A stretch of DNA of 19,466 nucleotides from HGM04593 sp045630965 (GTDB lineage: Bacteria > Bacteroidota > Bacteroidia > Bacteroidales > Bacteroidaceae): the NCBI GenBank assembly GCA_045630965.1, contig JAZQTU010000011.1, positions 1 through 19,466 on the forward strand. The letters run 5' to 3'. Both the position numbers and the translations under genes were made by a program. Numbering within the stretch: position 1 is the first letter of the stretch; every line of letters begins with the position of its first letter. The notes below the pieces were generated by a model that saw only the letters and a program-made list of their open reading frames with translations, ran no database searches and was not told the DNA's origin. Shown here piece by piece: positions 1 through 5,565 of the stretch.

Positions 1-30
1 CGTTTACATTATACCATATAATATAAACCA

Positions 31-600
31 CTATTTTAATTTTTCCTGTTCATTTTTATATAGTTGACAATCTTTGCACAATAACGGCGTATAAAAACGC
101 TGTATTTCATTGTTTTCGTCGTTTTCACCGTCCTTATATCGCAAATTATCGGATAACATCTTTAATATGTCGTTTCTTAATTTATCGTCTGTTATTTCAT
201 TTGCCCGGCTATTGAGAAATTGTAAAAATTCGTCACGATCCAGGAAATTTATATTCTCGTCCTGGGTCTTCTGGTTCAACTGGTTTGTTGTTTCAGTTTT
301 CACCCGTTCCGTTATTTCCTGGGTTAAAATTTCGGTTTGTTTATCCTGGTTCTGTTTATATTCTTTTATAAAGTTTTGAACCCTGAAGGATTTAAACCAG
401 TTCGAGGACATTGTTTTTAAGCTGTTTTCATTTAGATTTTTAGTTTTTTCAGACCCGAACGCGATATTATATAATGTTCTTCGATCCGTTAAACCTTCGA
501 TAATGTACAAATAAGCTGCTGCCCGTTCGGCCGGTGTTAAATTTATATCCATATCCGTGTATTTTTTGGTTGTGCTAAAACACGGCACAAATTTAAGCAT
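31..600 (-). CDS. Terminase small subunit-like DNA-binding protein (tentative)
   Basis: A 189-residue protein. After a leader of about 16 residues it has a helical segment with an HTH-like layout (LTPAERAAAYLYIIEGLTDR, residues 21-40), then a stretch ending SSNWFKSFRVQNFIKEYK (about 65-82). This arrangement resembles small terminase-like proteins of Bacteroidetes phages, which bind DNA at the packaging start. A hydrophilic Gln/Glu/Lys-rich linker follows, and the C-terminus carries CKDCQLY, a possible half zinc site. An internal Met at position 552 (MDINLTPAE) is a plausible alternative start: a TAnnTTTG-like -7 box on the minus strand (595 to 588, TAAATTTG) would place transcription start just upstream of it, although no -33 TTTG is visible. 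A large terminase would be expected beyond the left edge. The family call is inference from layout and could equally be a generic phage HTH protein. Confidence 0.55.
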   Translation of the reverse strand: MLKFVPCFSTTKKYTDMDINLTPAERAAAYLYIIEGLTDRRTLYNIAFGSEKTKNLNENSLKTMSSNWFKSFRVQNFIKEYKQNQDKQTEILTQEITERVKTETTNQLNQKTQDENINFLDRDEFLQFLNSRANEITDDKLRNDILKMLSDNLRYKDGENDENNEIQRFYTPLLCKDCQLYKNEQEKLK

Positions 601-801
601 TTTTTATTTATCGCGTATTTATCAATTTTCGCACCGTTTGAGGCGTTCAAGATTATTTCAATAGGTTTATATGTTTTTATGTAGATTGTTTGTCCTGGGT
701 CTTGTTTCGTAGTGTTTTACTGGTTCTATATTGGTTTATATTATATATTTATTTATTGTTATAAAATTATTGTAATTAGTTGTAAAATAATTAGTTAAAT
801 A

Positions 802-832
802 TTTGATATTAATAAAATAATACTTATATTTG
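802..832 (+). promoter_or_regulatory. Bacteroidetes-type sigma-ABfr promoter
   Basis: TTTG at 802-805, then a 19-nt spacer, then TATATTTG at 825-832. This matches the Bacteroidetes primary-sigma consensus (TTTG, 19-21 nt, TAnnTTTG). Transcription would begin near 839 and run into the Gp88-like gene at 921. The rest of the 603-920 gap is AT-rich and holds no convincing gene. Confidence 0.72.
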
Positions 833-837
833 TATCC

Positions 838-899
838 AGATAATGTAATTATCTAGATCTTTAAAATATTCATTCTTTTAAAAAACACGGGCGGCCGTG
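838..899 (+). promoter_or_regulatory. Leader with two small hairpins ahead of the Gp88-like gene
   Basis: AGATAAT (838-844) pairs with ATTATCT (848-854) around a 3-nt loop, starting almost at the predicted transcription start. CACGG (886-890) pairs with CCGTG (895-899) about 20 nt before the start codon. A 5'-terminal stem could protect the mRNA, and the second could modulate initiation; both roles are inference. Confidence 0.4.
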
Positions 900-920
900 G
901 TTAAATAAACCCGAAACACT

Positions 921-1628
921 ATGAAGGCAAAAGACATTAAGCCTATCAAGATTGAAGCGATGCAAGCCAGGCTTGCAAAGATGATTAACGCGCGCAATGA
1001 ATACGCCGCTAACATTGACGAACAGCATGTTTATATTTCTTCTGGAAATAGAAAAACGGGTTTTTCTGTTCCGTCCGTTTCCCTTATTCCGGTTGCCGAT
1101 TGTGGTAACTGTTCAAGCTGCAGCCGCTTATGTTATGATCTTAGAAACGATTGTATATATAACGGTGTAACCAGCACCCGCGCCCGCAACAGCGCAATAG
1201 CTAGAACCCAGATAGACCGTTATTTCTACGAAATTAAAAAGGCTTGCAAAGCTTTTAGGTTTTTCCGTTGGCACATCGGGGGCGATATCTTAAACGCTGC
1301 ATACCTTTTAGGAATGATCCAAACAGCTGTAGAAAATCCACACTGTAAATTTTTGGCGTTTACAAAAAGATATGACCTTATAAACGCCTATATCCAGGAC
1401 GGCGGCAAAATGCCTACAAATCTTCAGATCATTTTTTCAGCGTGGCCCGGTATGGAATTAAACAACCCGTTTAATTTTCCGGTATCGTCTCCGCTGTTTG
1501 TTGACGGATCGCACGCGGCCGGATCTAATCCGATATCGTGCCCGGGTGACTGTTCAAATTGTGCTGTTATGGGTTCGGGTTGTTGGACCTTAAAAACGGG
1601 TGAGGGGGTTGTTTTTGCAGCTCACTAA
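921..1628 (+). CDS. Phage Gp88-like Cys-rich protein
   Basis: A 235-residue protein with two cysteine clusters: C61, C64, C67 and C71 (CGNCSSCSRLC), and C207, C211, C214 and C221 (CPGDCSNCAVMGSGC). Between them lies a central segment RFFRWHIGGDILNAAYL (about 113-129) followed by KFLAFTKRYD (about 143-152). This order resembles the phage 'gene product 88' family found in actinobacterial and Bacteroidetes phages and plasmids. That family has no established biochemical role that I can cite; the metal-ligand-like cysteines and the TIM-barrel-like HIGGD and FTKR segments suggest a distant relation to radical SAM-like phage proteins, but no canonical CX3CX2C is present. The ATG at 921 follows an A-rich leader and a good Bacteroidetes promoter at 802-832. 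The start is well supported and the function is unknown. Confidence 0.75.
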   Translation: MKAKDIKPIKIEAMQARLAKMINARNEYAANIDEQHVYISSGNRKTGFSVPSVSLIPVADCGNCSSCSRLCYDLRNDCIYNGVTSTRARNSAIARTQIDRYFYEIKKACKAFRFFRWHIGGDILNAAYLLGMIQTAVENPHCKFLAFTKRYDLINAYIQDGGKMPTNLQIIFSAWPGMELNNPFNFPVSSPLFVDGSHAAGSNPISCPGDCSNCAVMGSGCWTLKTGEGVVFAAH

Positions 1629-1640
1629 TATACGCCGTTC

Positions 1641-1685
1641 GGCCGGTGATATGGTCTAAATCCTGGATCGTAACCAGGACCGGCC
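1641..1685 (+). other. Two-tier hairpin downstream of the Gp88-like gene
   Basis: GGCCGGT (1641-1647) pairs with ACCGGCC (1679-1685). Nested inside, CCTGG (1662-1666) pairs with CCAGG (1674-1678) around the 7-nt loop ATCGTAA, leaving a 14-nt bulge on the 5' side. No T-tract follows, so it is not a classic intrinsic terminator. It sits between two ORFs, as do the hairpins at 2676, 3240 and 3576, but lacks their flanking motifs. Confidence 0.5.
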
Positions 1686-1713
1686 CAAATTCATTTATTA
1701 ATCCTATTTAGTT

Positions 1714-1872
1714 ATGGTAAAATCTTTATTTCAGGAATTGCAAAACAATAATATTGTTTTTGTCCCGGCTGATTATATCAGTACTTTTTTATGTTATTGT
1801 CTGGTTCGTAAAAATTGCAGGCCGAACGGGGGCGCAATTGAACCAAACGGGCAATATTTTTATATTGGTTAA
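1714..1872 (+). CDS. Hypothetical 52-residue protein
   Basis: An ATG at 1714 opens a 52-residue frame (MVKSLFQELQNNNIVFVPAD...GQYFYIG) ending at TAA 1870-1872. It reads as a small soluble protein with mixed polar and aromatic content, unlike the overlapping hydrophobic frame beginning at 1754, which I consider a shadow. The start follows the AT-rich stretch downstream of the 1641-1685 hairpin, a context like that of the other small genes here. No family recognised. Confidence 0.5.
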   Translation: MVKSLFQELQNNNIVFVPADYISTFLCYCLVRKNCRPNGGAIEPNGQYFYIG

Positions 1873-1941
1873 TCCTGTTTTTCGGGCCGTCCTGGGTGAT
1901 TCTGGGGCGGCTTGCAAAGTTTTATATAATATTATCCAGTT

Positions 1942-2130
1942 ATGCAAAATAATTCATTTAAGGCCGTTTTTACGGTGTTATTTGCTGTTTGTCCTGTTAT
2001 CGCTTGTTTCGTTATGTTAACCGTATTTTTTGGGGGTTATGGTGCTATTTTCGGGGCGATCTTGTTAGCTTGTTTTATAGTGGATCGCACCACAACCGAA
2101 CCAGGAACAACCGAACCAAACCAGGAATAA
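1942..2130 (+). CDS. Small two-helix membrane protein
   Basis: A 62-residue protein with two hydrophobic segments (about residues 8-30 and 33-47) joined by a GGYG turn, then a hydrophilic Thr/Glu/Pro tail (TTTEPGTTEPNQE). It is probably an inner-membrane hairpin protein with unknown function. Small membrane proteins in phage accessory blocks can act as holins or exclusion proteins, but nothing in the sequence picks one. The tail is encoded by a repeated ACCGAACCA-type sequence, close to the GAACGA motif that becomes dense just downstream. Confidence 0.5.
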   Translation: MQNNSFKAVFTVLFAVCPVIACFVMLTVFFGGYGAIFGAILLACFIVDRTTTEPGTTEPNQE

Positions 2131-2152
2131 ACGCCCGGTTAAGATCCTGATT

Positions 2153-2187
2153 ATATAACCAGATTGCACCATGCAACCCGGTTATAT
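2153..2187 (+). other. Hairpin in the intergenic region
   Basis: ATATAACC (2153-2160) pairs perfectly with GGTTATAT (2180-2187). After a 3x3 internal loop, TTGC (2164-2167) pairs with GCAA (2173-2176) around ACCAT. A further 13-nt near-palindrome TAACCCAGGGTTA lies at 2214-2226. A short TTTT follows the hairpin, so weak terminator function is possible. Confidence 0.45.
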
Positions 2188-2240
2188 TTTCGGACATGGT
2201 CAACCCTGCAATATAACCCAGGGTTAAACGGAACCCAGGC

Positions 2241-2308
2241 GAACGACCACACCAAACCGAACGACCGACCCGACCCGACCGACCCGACCCGAACGACCCG
2301 AACGACTA
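2241..2308 (+). repeat. CCGACC/CCGAACGAC low-complexity tract
   Basis: Between the membrane protein and the next ORF the sequence becomes a microsatellite-like run of CGACC units mixed with four GAACGA copies (2241, 2259, 2291, 2300). It is the left end of the GAACGA-rich region and ends about 30 nt before the ATG at 2337. Confidence 0.8.
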
Positions 2309-2336
2309 ATAAAAACCAATTTAAAAACCTTATATT

Positions 2337-2648
2337 ATGAATTCTAGACCTTTTTACAAGCCCGGCGATATCGTGTACTACATGCATACTTATTCATCCC
2401 GTTTTCCGGTATTTTACCAGGTTACAAAAGTAACCGATAAATCCGTTTTTGTAGCCCCTATTGACAAAATCCGCTACGGTTATACTCTCGGCGGCGGATC
2501 ATACCAGGCCATCCCGGACGCTAGCAAGCCCGGCCGTGTAAAGCGTTTATCAATCCGCCCGAACGGTTATGCATATATAACCTACTACGGACATCTGGAA
2601 CGCCTAGACATATGGAACGGTAGTCCGATAAACTGTTATTCGGACTAG
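2337..2648 (+). CDS. Hypothetical protein, possible small beta-barrel fold
   Basis: A 103-residue protein opening MNSRPFYKPGDIVYY, followed by VFYQVTKVTDKSVFVAPI. The PGD-V-Y start followed by alternating beta-type segments resembles small SH3/KOW-like barrels that bind nucleic acid or protein, but I do not recognise a specific family. It starts about 30 nt downstream of the CCGAACGAC tract and ends at TAG 2646-2648, which is followed within 4 nt by two GAACGA copies and a hairpin. First of five similarly sized ORFs in the array. Confidence 0.6.
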   Translation: MNSRPFYKPGDIVYYMHTYSSRFPVFYQVTKVTDKSVFVAPIDKIRYGYTLGGGSYQAIPDASKPGRVKRLSIRPNGYAYITYYGHLERLDIWNGSPINCYSD

Positions 2649-2651
2649 ACC

Positions 2652-2708
2652 GAACGACCGACCGAACGAATACGGCTGTACCTGGTTGACCCTGGGTACA
2701 GTTGCCAA
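2652..2708 (+). other. GAACGA-hairpin-TGCCAA junction element 1
   Basis: Directly after the TAG at 2646-2648 come GAACGA copies at 2652 and 2664, a 6-nt gap, then stem CTGTACC (2676-2682), a 12-nt loop containing TTGACC, stem GGTACAG (2695-2701) and TGCCAA (2703-2708). The same order recurs at 3229-3273 and 3566-3610 with different stem sequences. There is no T-tract. Confidence 0.65.
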
Positions 2709-2728
2709 CAAACCAAATTACAAACATT

Positions 2729-3013
2729 ATGAGACCTTCTTACATTATTCTAACTGAGACGGGCGAACGCTTCGACCTTGACAAGGCGAACGAATTCAAC
2801 CCGAACGAGTACGATATTTCGTACGAATTCCAGGACCGTTTAATAGGTTTTTACTTTTCATCCTTATATCCTGAAGAAAGCTATTGTTATAGCCCTGATA
2901 TAGATGATCCAGAAGAAGAACCAGTAACAGCAACTACGATAGGATTTAAGGCCTACGATGAGACCGGGAACGTGATTTGTCAGGGCGATGGCGGCAACGG
3001 ATTCTGGCTATAA
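2729..3013 (+). CDS. Hypothetical acidic protein, 94 residues
   Basis: I start this at ATG 2729 (MRPSYIILTETGERFDLDKANEF) because the upstream in-frame codon at 2702 is a TTG inside the hairpin element. The protein is acidic, with a run PDIDDPEEEPV around residues 63-73 and a Gly-rich end (GDGGNGFWL). No domain recognised. It contains two in-gene GAACGA copies (2788, 2803) read as AAC-GAA and AAC-GAG. The TAA stop is followed by two GAACGA copies and the next start within 25 nt. Confidence 0.6.
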   Translation: MRPSYIILTETGERFDLDKANEFNPNEYDISYEFQDRLIGFYFSSLYPEESYCYSPDIDDPEEEPVTATTIGFKAYDETGNVICQGDGGNGFWL

Positions 3014-3037
3014 GTTGAACGACTAAACCGAACGAAT

Positions 3038-3226
3038 ATGAAACACCAGTATCAAAGCAACTACAAACCGAACGAATATTGCGACATCATAGATGTATGC
3101 GGTAACGGTAGCCTCAAATGTATTATAACTATCTACGGCAAGCGTGGATCGGTTAAGACTAGAACCACATTCCTGAAGAACTATTGTTTTTCAGGCCCAT
3201 GGGCTAATTTTCACAGGTCTAATTAG
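3038..3226 (+). CDS. Hypothetical basic protein, 62 residues
   Basis: MKHQYQSNYKPNEYCDIIDV opens a small basic, Cys-containing protein with beta-type stretches (LKCIITIYGKRG) and no recognised family. The start lies 3 nt after a GAACGA copy in the string CGAACGAATATG, the same start context as the genes at 3294 and 3737. It stops at TAG 3224-3226, two nucleotides before the GAACGA of the second junction element. Confidence 0.55.
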   Translation: MKHQYQSNYKPNEYCDIIDVCGNGSLKCIITIYGKRGSVKTRTTFLKNYCFSGPWANFHRSN

Positions 3227-3228
3227 CC

Positions 3229-3273
3229 GAACGATTTTGCCTATATCCGGCTGATCCTGGATATAGGTGCCAA
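3229..3273 (+). other. GAACGA-hairpin-TGCCAA junction element 2
   Basis: GAACGA (3229-3234), a 5-nt gap, stem CCTATATCC (3240-3248), a 10-nt loop with TGATCC, stem GGATATAGG (3259-3267), then TGCCAA (3268-3273). The stem shares no sequence with elements 1 and 3, yet it pairs over 9 bp. Confidence 0.68.
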
Positions 3274-3293
3274 GTTAAACTAATTGAACGAAT

Positions 3294-3563
3294 ATGATAA
3301 CAAGAGAAATGATTTCAGACATTTGCAAGATCCAGGATTTAGCACCTGACTACACATGTGTAGATTTTATTGAGACTATCCAACGACACCCTCGTTTTCA
3401 GTTTACAGTATTTGAAACAACTAGCTGCTACTCGTTTTGTTTTGGTTCTGTTGTTGCTATTGTTGACAAAAAACGCGATTGTCTATCCAGATGGTTTGAC
3501 TGTACCAACGAAGATGGCGAAGTTGTACAAGTAGAATCTGAGGAGGTGATTTTTACCTGCTAG
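3294..3563 (+). CDS. Hypothetical protein, 89 residues
   Basis: MITREMISDICKIQDLAPDY opens an 89-residue acidic protein ending VVQVESEEVIFTC, with a central aromatic and Cys-rich segment (ETTSCYSFCFGSVVAIVDKK). No known domain recognised. The ATG follows TTGAACGAAT. The TAG stop at 3561-3563 is followed two nucleotides later by GAACGA and the third hairpin element. An internal Met at residue 6 is an alternative start. Confidence 0.57.
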   Translation: MITREMISDICKIQDLAPDYTCVDFIETIQRHPRFQFTVFETTSCYSFCFGSVVAIVDKKRDCLSRWFDCTNEDGEVVQVESEEVIFTC

Positions 3564-3565
3564 CC

Positions 3566-3610
3566 GAACGACTTTAGCCGGGATGTCTTGACCGACTACC
3601 CGGCTGCCAA
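3566..3610 (+). other. GAACGA-hairpin-TGCCAA junction element 3
   Basis: GAACGA (3566-3571), a 4-nt gap, stem AGCCGGG (3576-3582), a 16-nt loop with TTGACC, stem CCCGGCT (3599-3605), and TGCCAA overlapping the last stem base (3605-3610). A related bulged stem follows: GATTTTAGG (3621-3629) against CCTAAATC (3641-3648), again preceded by GAACGA (3617). Confidence 0.66.
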
Positions 3611-3672
3611 TAAACCGAACGATTTTAGGTAAATTTGTTTCCTAAATCGTAGGATATAACCGAACGATTTCA

Positions 3673-3680
3673 TAACTTTG
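3673..3680 (+). promoter_or_regulatory. Possible -7 promoter box TAACTTTG
   Basis: TAACTTTG fits TAnnTTTG and lies 57 nt before the ATG at 3737, but the nearest upstream TTTG (3634-3637) is 35 nt away rather than 19-21. A weak candidate only, possibly driving the ORF at 3737 and the recombinase. Confidence 0.3.
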
Positions 3681-3736
3681 AACCATCAAACAATTAACAC
3701 CGAACCCCGATGGGATATAATAGAGGGCGAACGAAT

Positions 3737-3976
3737 ATGCAAAAGTTTTTACTTAGAGCTTCAATCTGCGAATCCGGCTTATATCAGAGATTCGCCACCG
3801 ATGAAATCAGACCTGTAGAGATTGTTTCTGCCGCTTTTGAAAGGGGTGTGACCGATTTTGATGAAGTGCCCTATGAGGGTATACTAAACGGTTTTGTAGG
3901 TCTTGTTGGCTCTTGGATCGTGACCTACGACAGAAACGAAGATATGTTTGATATCTGGACTATGTTGAACCTCTAA
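3737..3976 (+). CDS. Hypothetical protein, 79 residues
   Basis: I start at ATG 3737 (MQKFLLRASICESGLYQRF) because it has the CGAACGAATATG context shared with the genes at 3038 and 3294. An in-frame ATG at 3710 would add nine residues. The protein is mildly acidic with a hydrophobic centre (ILNGFVGLVGSWIVTYD) and no recognised family. It ends at TAA 11 nt before the tyrosine recombinase, separated only by TTTGAACGGCT, so the two are probably cotranscribed. Confidence 0.57.
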   Translation: MQKFLLRASICESGLYQRFATDEIRPVEIVSAAFERGVTDFDEVPYEGILNGFVGLVGSWIVTYDRNEDMFDIWTMLNL

Positions 3977-3987
3977 TTTGAACGGCT

Positions 3988-4809
3988 ATGATAACTTTTC
4001 AACTAGTAATCCAAAGCAAAGCCGGAAAGCAAGCCCCGTCTCTTCTGAGACATCTTCGCGAATGTGGTATAGTCAAGTGGGAAGACCTCACAAAAGCCAA
4101 TTTGAACGACTTTAGAGACCATGTGACCGAACGAGTGGCTAGTTCATCAGCCAGGACTTATTTTGCCGTCCTGAAGGCTATTTTGAAGCGTTATGAGGAT
4201 GATATGGACTTCTGCAAGGACTACGCTTCAATCCTTAAGGCAAAGAACGAGAAACCTATCAAGACATTCCTGACTATGAAGGAACTTGAACGACTTGAAC
4301 AGGTAGAGGTAAAGTCAGAGGTTGAGCAATATGTCCTGGATGAATTCCTCATCGGTGCATATACTGGGATGCGAATCTCAGATGCTAGAGAGGTATCAGA
4401 GGAGAATATGGCGAACGGATATTTGTCCTATGTCAGCATCAAGACGGGCATCCATGCGGTTGTTCCGCTGAAGCCGGGAGTTGCAGAACGGATCAAGAGA
4501 GTTCAGGCATCCGATGTAACCGTCAGCCTTATGGGATACAACAAGGCTATCAGAAGGCTAGTCCAGAGGGCCGGTATTACCGAACGAGTGAAGGTCTTCA
4601 AGGCAGGCGAACGACTAGCAGGGGAGAAGTGGGAGTATTGCTCTAGCCATACCGCCAGGATCTCATTTGCGACAAACCTCGCTAACCTTGGCGTTCCTCT
4701 TATAGAGGTCAGCAAGATGATGGGCCACAGTTCTATCGCACAAACCGAGAGGTATCTGGTTAGAACCCAAGTAGAACTTAGTAGTAAAGCATTAAAATTT
4801 TTCCAATAA
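3988..4809 (+). CDS. Compact tyrosine recombinase
   Basis: A 273-residue site-specific recombinase with the full catalytic set: R129 in YTGMRISDA, K152 in SIKTG, H221 and R224 in HTARISFATNL, H247 in MMGHSS, and Y256 in TERYLV as the nucleophile. Residues 1-90 form the core-binding (SAM-like) domain, with WEDLTKANLNDFRDHV at 31-46. It is much shorter than the integrase at 5566-6840 and has no obvious arm-binding domain, so it resembles XerC/D-size enzymes or small phase-variation and resolution recombinases rather than a phage attP integrase. Five GAACGA copies fall inside it in two reading frames. It lies directly downstream of the hairpin/GAACGA small-ORF array, so acting on that array is a natural but untested idea. 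Confidence 0.88.
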   Translation: MITFQLVIQSKAGKQAPSLLRHLRECGIVKWEDLTKANLNDFRDHVTERVASSSARTYFAVLKAILKRYEDDMDFCKDYASILKAKNEKPIKTFLTMKELERLEQVEVKSEVEQYVLDEFLIGAYTGMRISDAREVSEENMANGYLSYVSIKTGIHAVVPLKPGVAERIKRVQASDVTVSLMGYNKAIRRLVQRAGITERVKVFKAGERLAGEKWEYCSSHTARISFATNLANLGVPLIEVSKMMGHSSIAQTERYLVRTQVELSSKALKFFQ

Positions 4810-4810
4810 T

Positions 4811-5215
4811 ATGAGAGAGCTACCAAAATTTATGTTCCTTACCCATCCTGATATGGATGGAGTAAAGATTATATCAACCGAGTGTCCGTACCTTATCGCA
4901 GAAGCCTATCAGATAAGGAAGACCCAGGAAAACCTTATCGATTCATTTCTGGAAGATATGGTGCAAGGAAGATACCCAATGTCGAAGGTCCCCGGATACT
5001 ATGTATTCTTGAGAATGTACACATCTCTAGAGCCTTGCAATGACCGTAACCTACAGCAACGAGTCCTGGATGAGATGGCACAATTTTTCCTAGTTGAACG
5101 AGTGGAGAAGAAGATGGGTCTATACAACCAGTATAGCGAGAGTGACAAGTCACTAAAGGAGAAGATCCAGGAGAGGGATTCAAGACCGAGTAAAAGACCA
5201 AGGATAAAGAAATAA
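4811..5215 (+). CDS. Hypothetical protein with basic C-terminus, 134 residues
   Basis: MRELPKFMFLTHPDMDGVKI starts 1 nt after the recombinase stop, so the two are probably translated from one message. The body is helical, with repeated Glu/Lys stretches, and the end is very basic (DSRPSKRPRIKK), consistent with nucleic-acid contact. No family recognised. It holds the last GAACGA copy (5096). Its tight linkage suggests an accessory role with the recombinase, but this is inference only. Confidence 0.6.
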   Translation: MRELPKFMFLTHPDMDGVKIISTECPYLIAEAYQIRKTQENLIDSFLEDMVQGRYPMSKVPGYYVFLRMYTSLEPCNDRNLQQRVLDEMAQFFLVERVEKKMGLYNQYSESDKSLKEKIQERDSRPSKRPRIKK

Positions 5216-5216
5216 T

Positions 5217-5492
5217 ATGAGAAAGTTATTTAGATGGCATAGAGGTAGCCTAGAAGATTCACTTGCCACAACCATAGAGGTTCAGAGTTTTGATGAGATA
5301 GAAAATCTCTTAATAAACAATTCAACAGGCCAAGGAATTCCGAATGGCTACTTTTCTAACATTAGAACAAGGTATATTGCAGATGATTCTGCGAGGTGTG
5401 GGGAAGAGTGGGAAACCACATACTATGTTATTGCAGACAATGTACATCACAAAGATTGCGCAGTAGGCATGTGTAATTTTGCAAAGGAATAA
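5217..5492 (+). CDS. Hypothetical protein, 91 residues
   Basis: MRKLFRWHRGSLEDSLATTIEV begins 1 nt after the preceding stop (AATAATATG). The protein has an N-terminal basic, Trp-containing segment and a C-terminal part with three cysteines and histidines (VHHKDCAVGMCNFAKE). I do not recognise the family. It closes the rightward recombinase operon just before the convergent terminator. Confidence 0.58.
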   Translation: MRKLFRWHRGSLEDSLATTIEVQSFDEIENLLINNSTGQGIPNGYFSNIRTRYIADDSARCGEEWETTYYVIADNVHHKDCAVGMCNFAKE

Positions 5493-5498
5493 AGAGAA

Positions 5499-5532
5499 AA
5501 GGGGGAGTGTTCAAAGTGAAACATTCCCCCTT
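5499..5532. terminator. Convergent terminator between the two recombinases
   Basis: AAGGGGGAGTGTT (5499-5511) pairs with AACATTCCCCCTT (5520-5532) over 13 bp with one G-T pair and an 8-nt loop. On the minus strand it is followed by a T-rich tail (CTTTTCTCTTTATT), ideal for the leftward integrase transcript, and it is also usable by the rightward transcript. An AAAAGTTTCAAAA repeat follows at 5533. Confidence 0.85.
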
Positions 5533-5565
5533 AAAAGTTTCAAAAGTTCCTCAATGCAAAGATAA

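Larger units (their letters stand above)
2241..5101 (+). repeat. GAACGA hexamer-rich region, strand-biased
   Basis: GAACGA occurs on the plus strand at 2241, 2259, 2291, 2300, 2652, 2664, 2788, 2803, 3017, 3030, 3070, 3229, 3286, 3566, 3617, 3662, 3729, 4104, 4129, 4288, 4582, 4609 and 5096. Most copies are preceded by CC, GC or TT. I found about four in the remaining 16.6 kb and saw no reverse complement inside this region. Copies lie after stop codons, just before starts (CGAACGAATATG at 3038, 3294 and 3737) and inside genes in more than one reading frame, so the constraint is on DNA or RNA rather than protein. Its role is unknown. Confidence 0.85.

Noticed and set aside
1754..2020. 88-residue hydrophobic ORF
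   Set aside because: It overlaps two more plausible ORFs (1714-1872 and 1942-2130) and runs through their junction in another frame.
200..3330. Excess of CCTGG/CCAGG (CCWGG) as methyltransferase sites
   Set aside because: The excess is only about threefold by eye, and CCWGG sites continue at lower density elsewhere; linking it to the methyltransferase at 18385 would be a guess.
2676..3605. The intergenic hairpins as rho-independent terminators
   Set aside because: None has a T-tract after the stem; each is followed by TGCCAA, and transcription must continue to the next tightly spaced ORF.
4503..4826. 107-residue minus-strand ORF opposite the small recombinase
   Set aside because: It is antisense to a gene with a complete catalytic set and has no features of its own.
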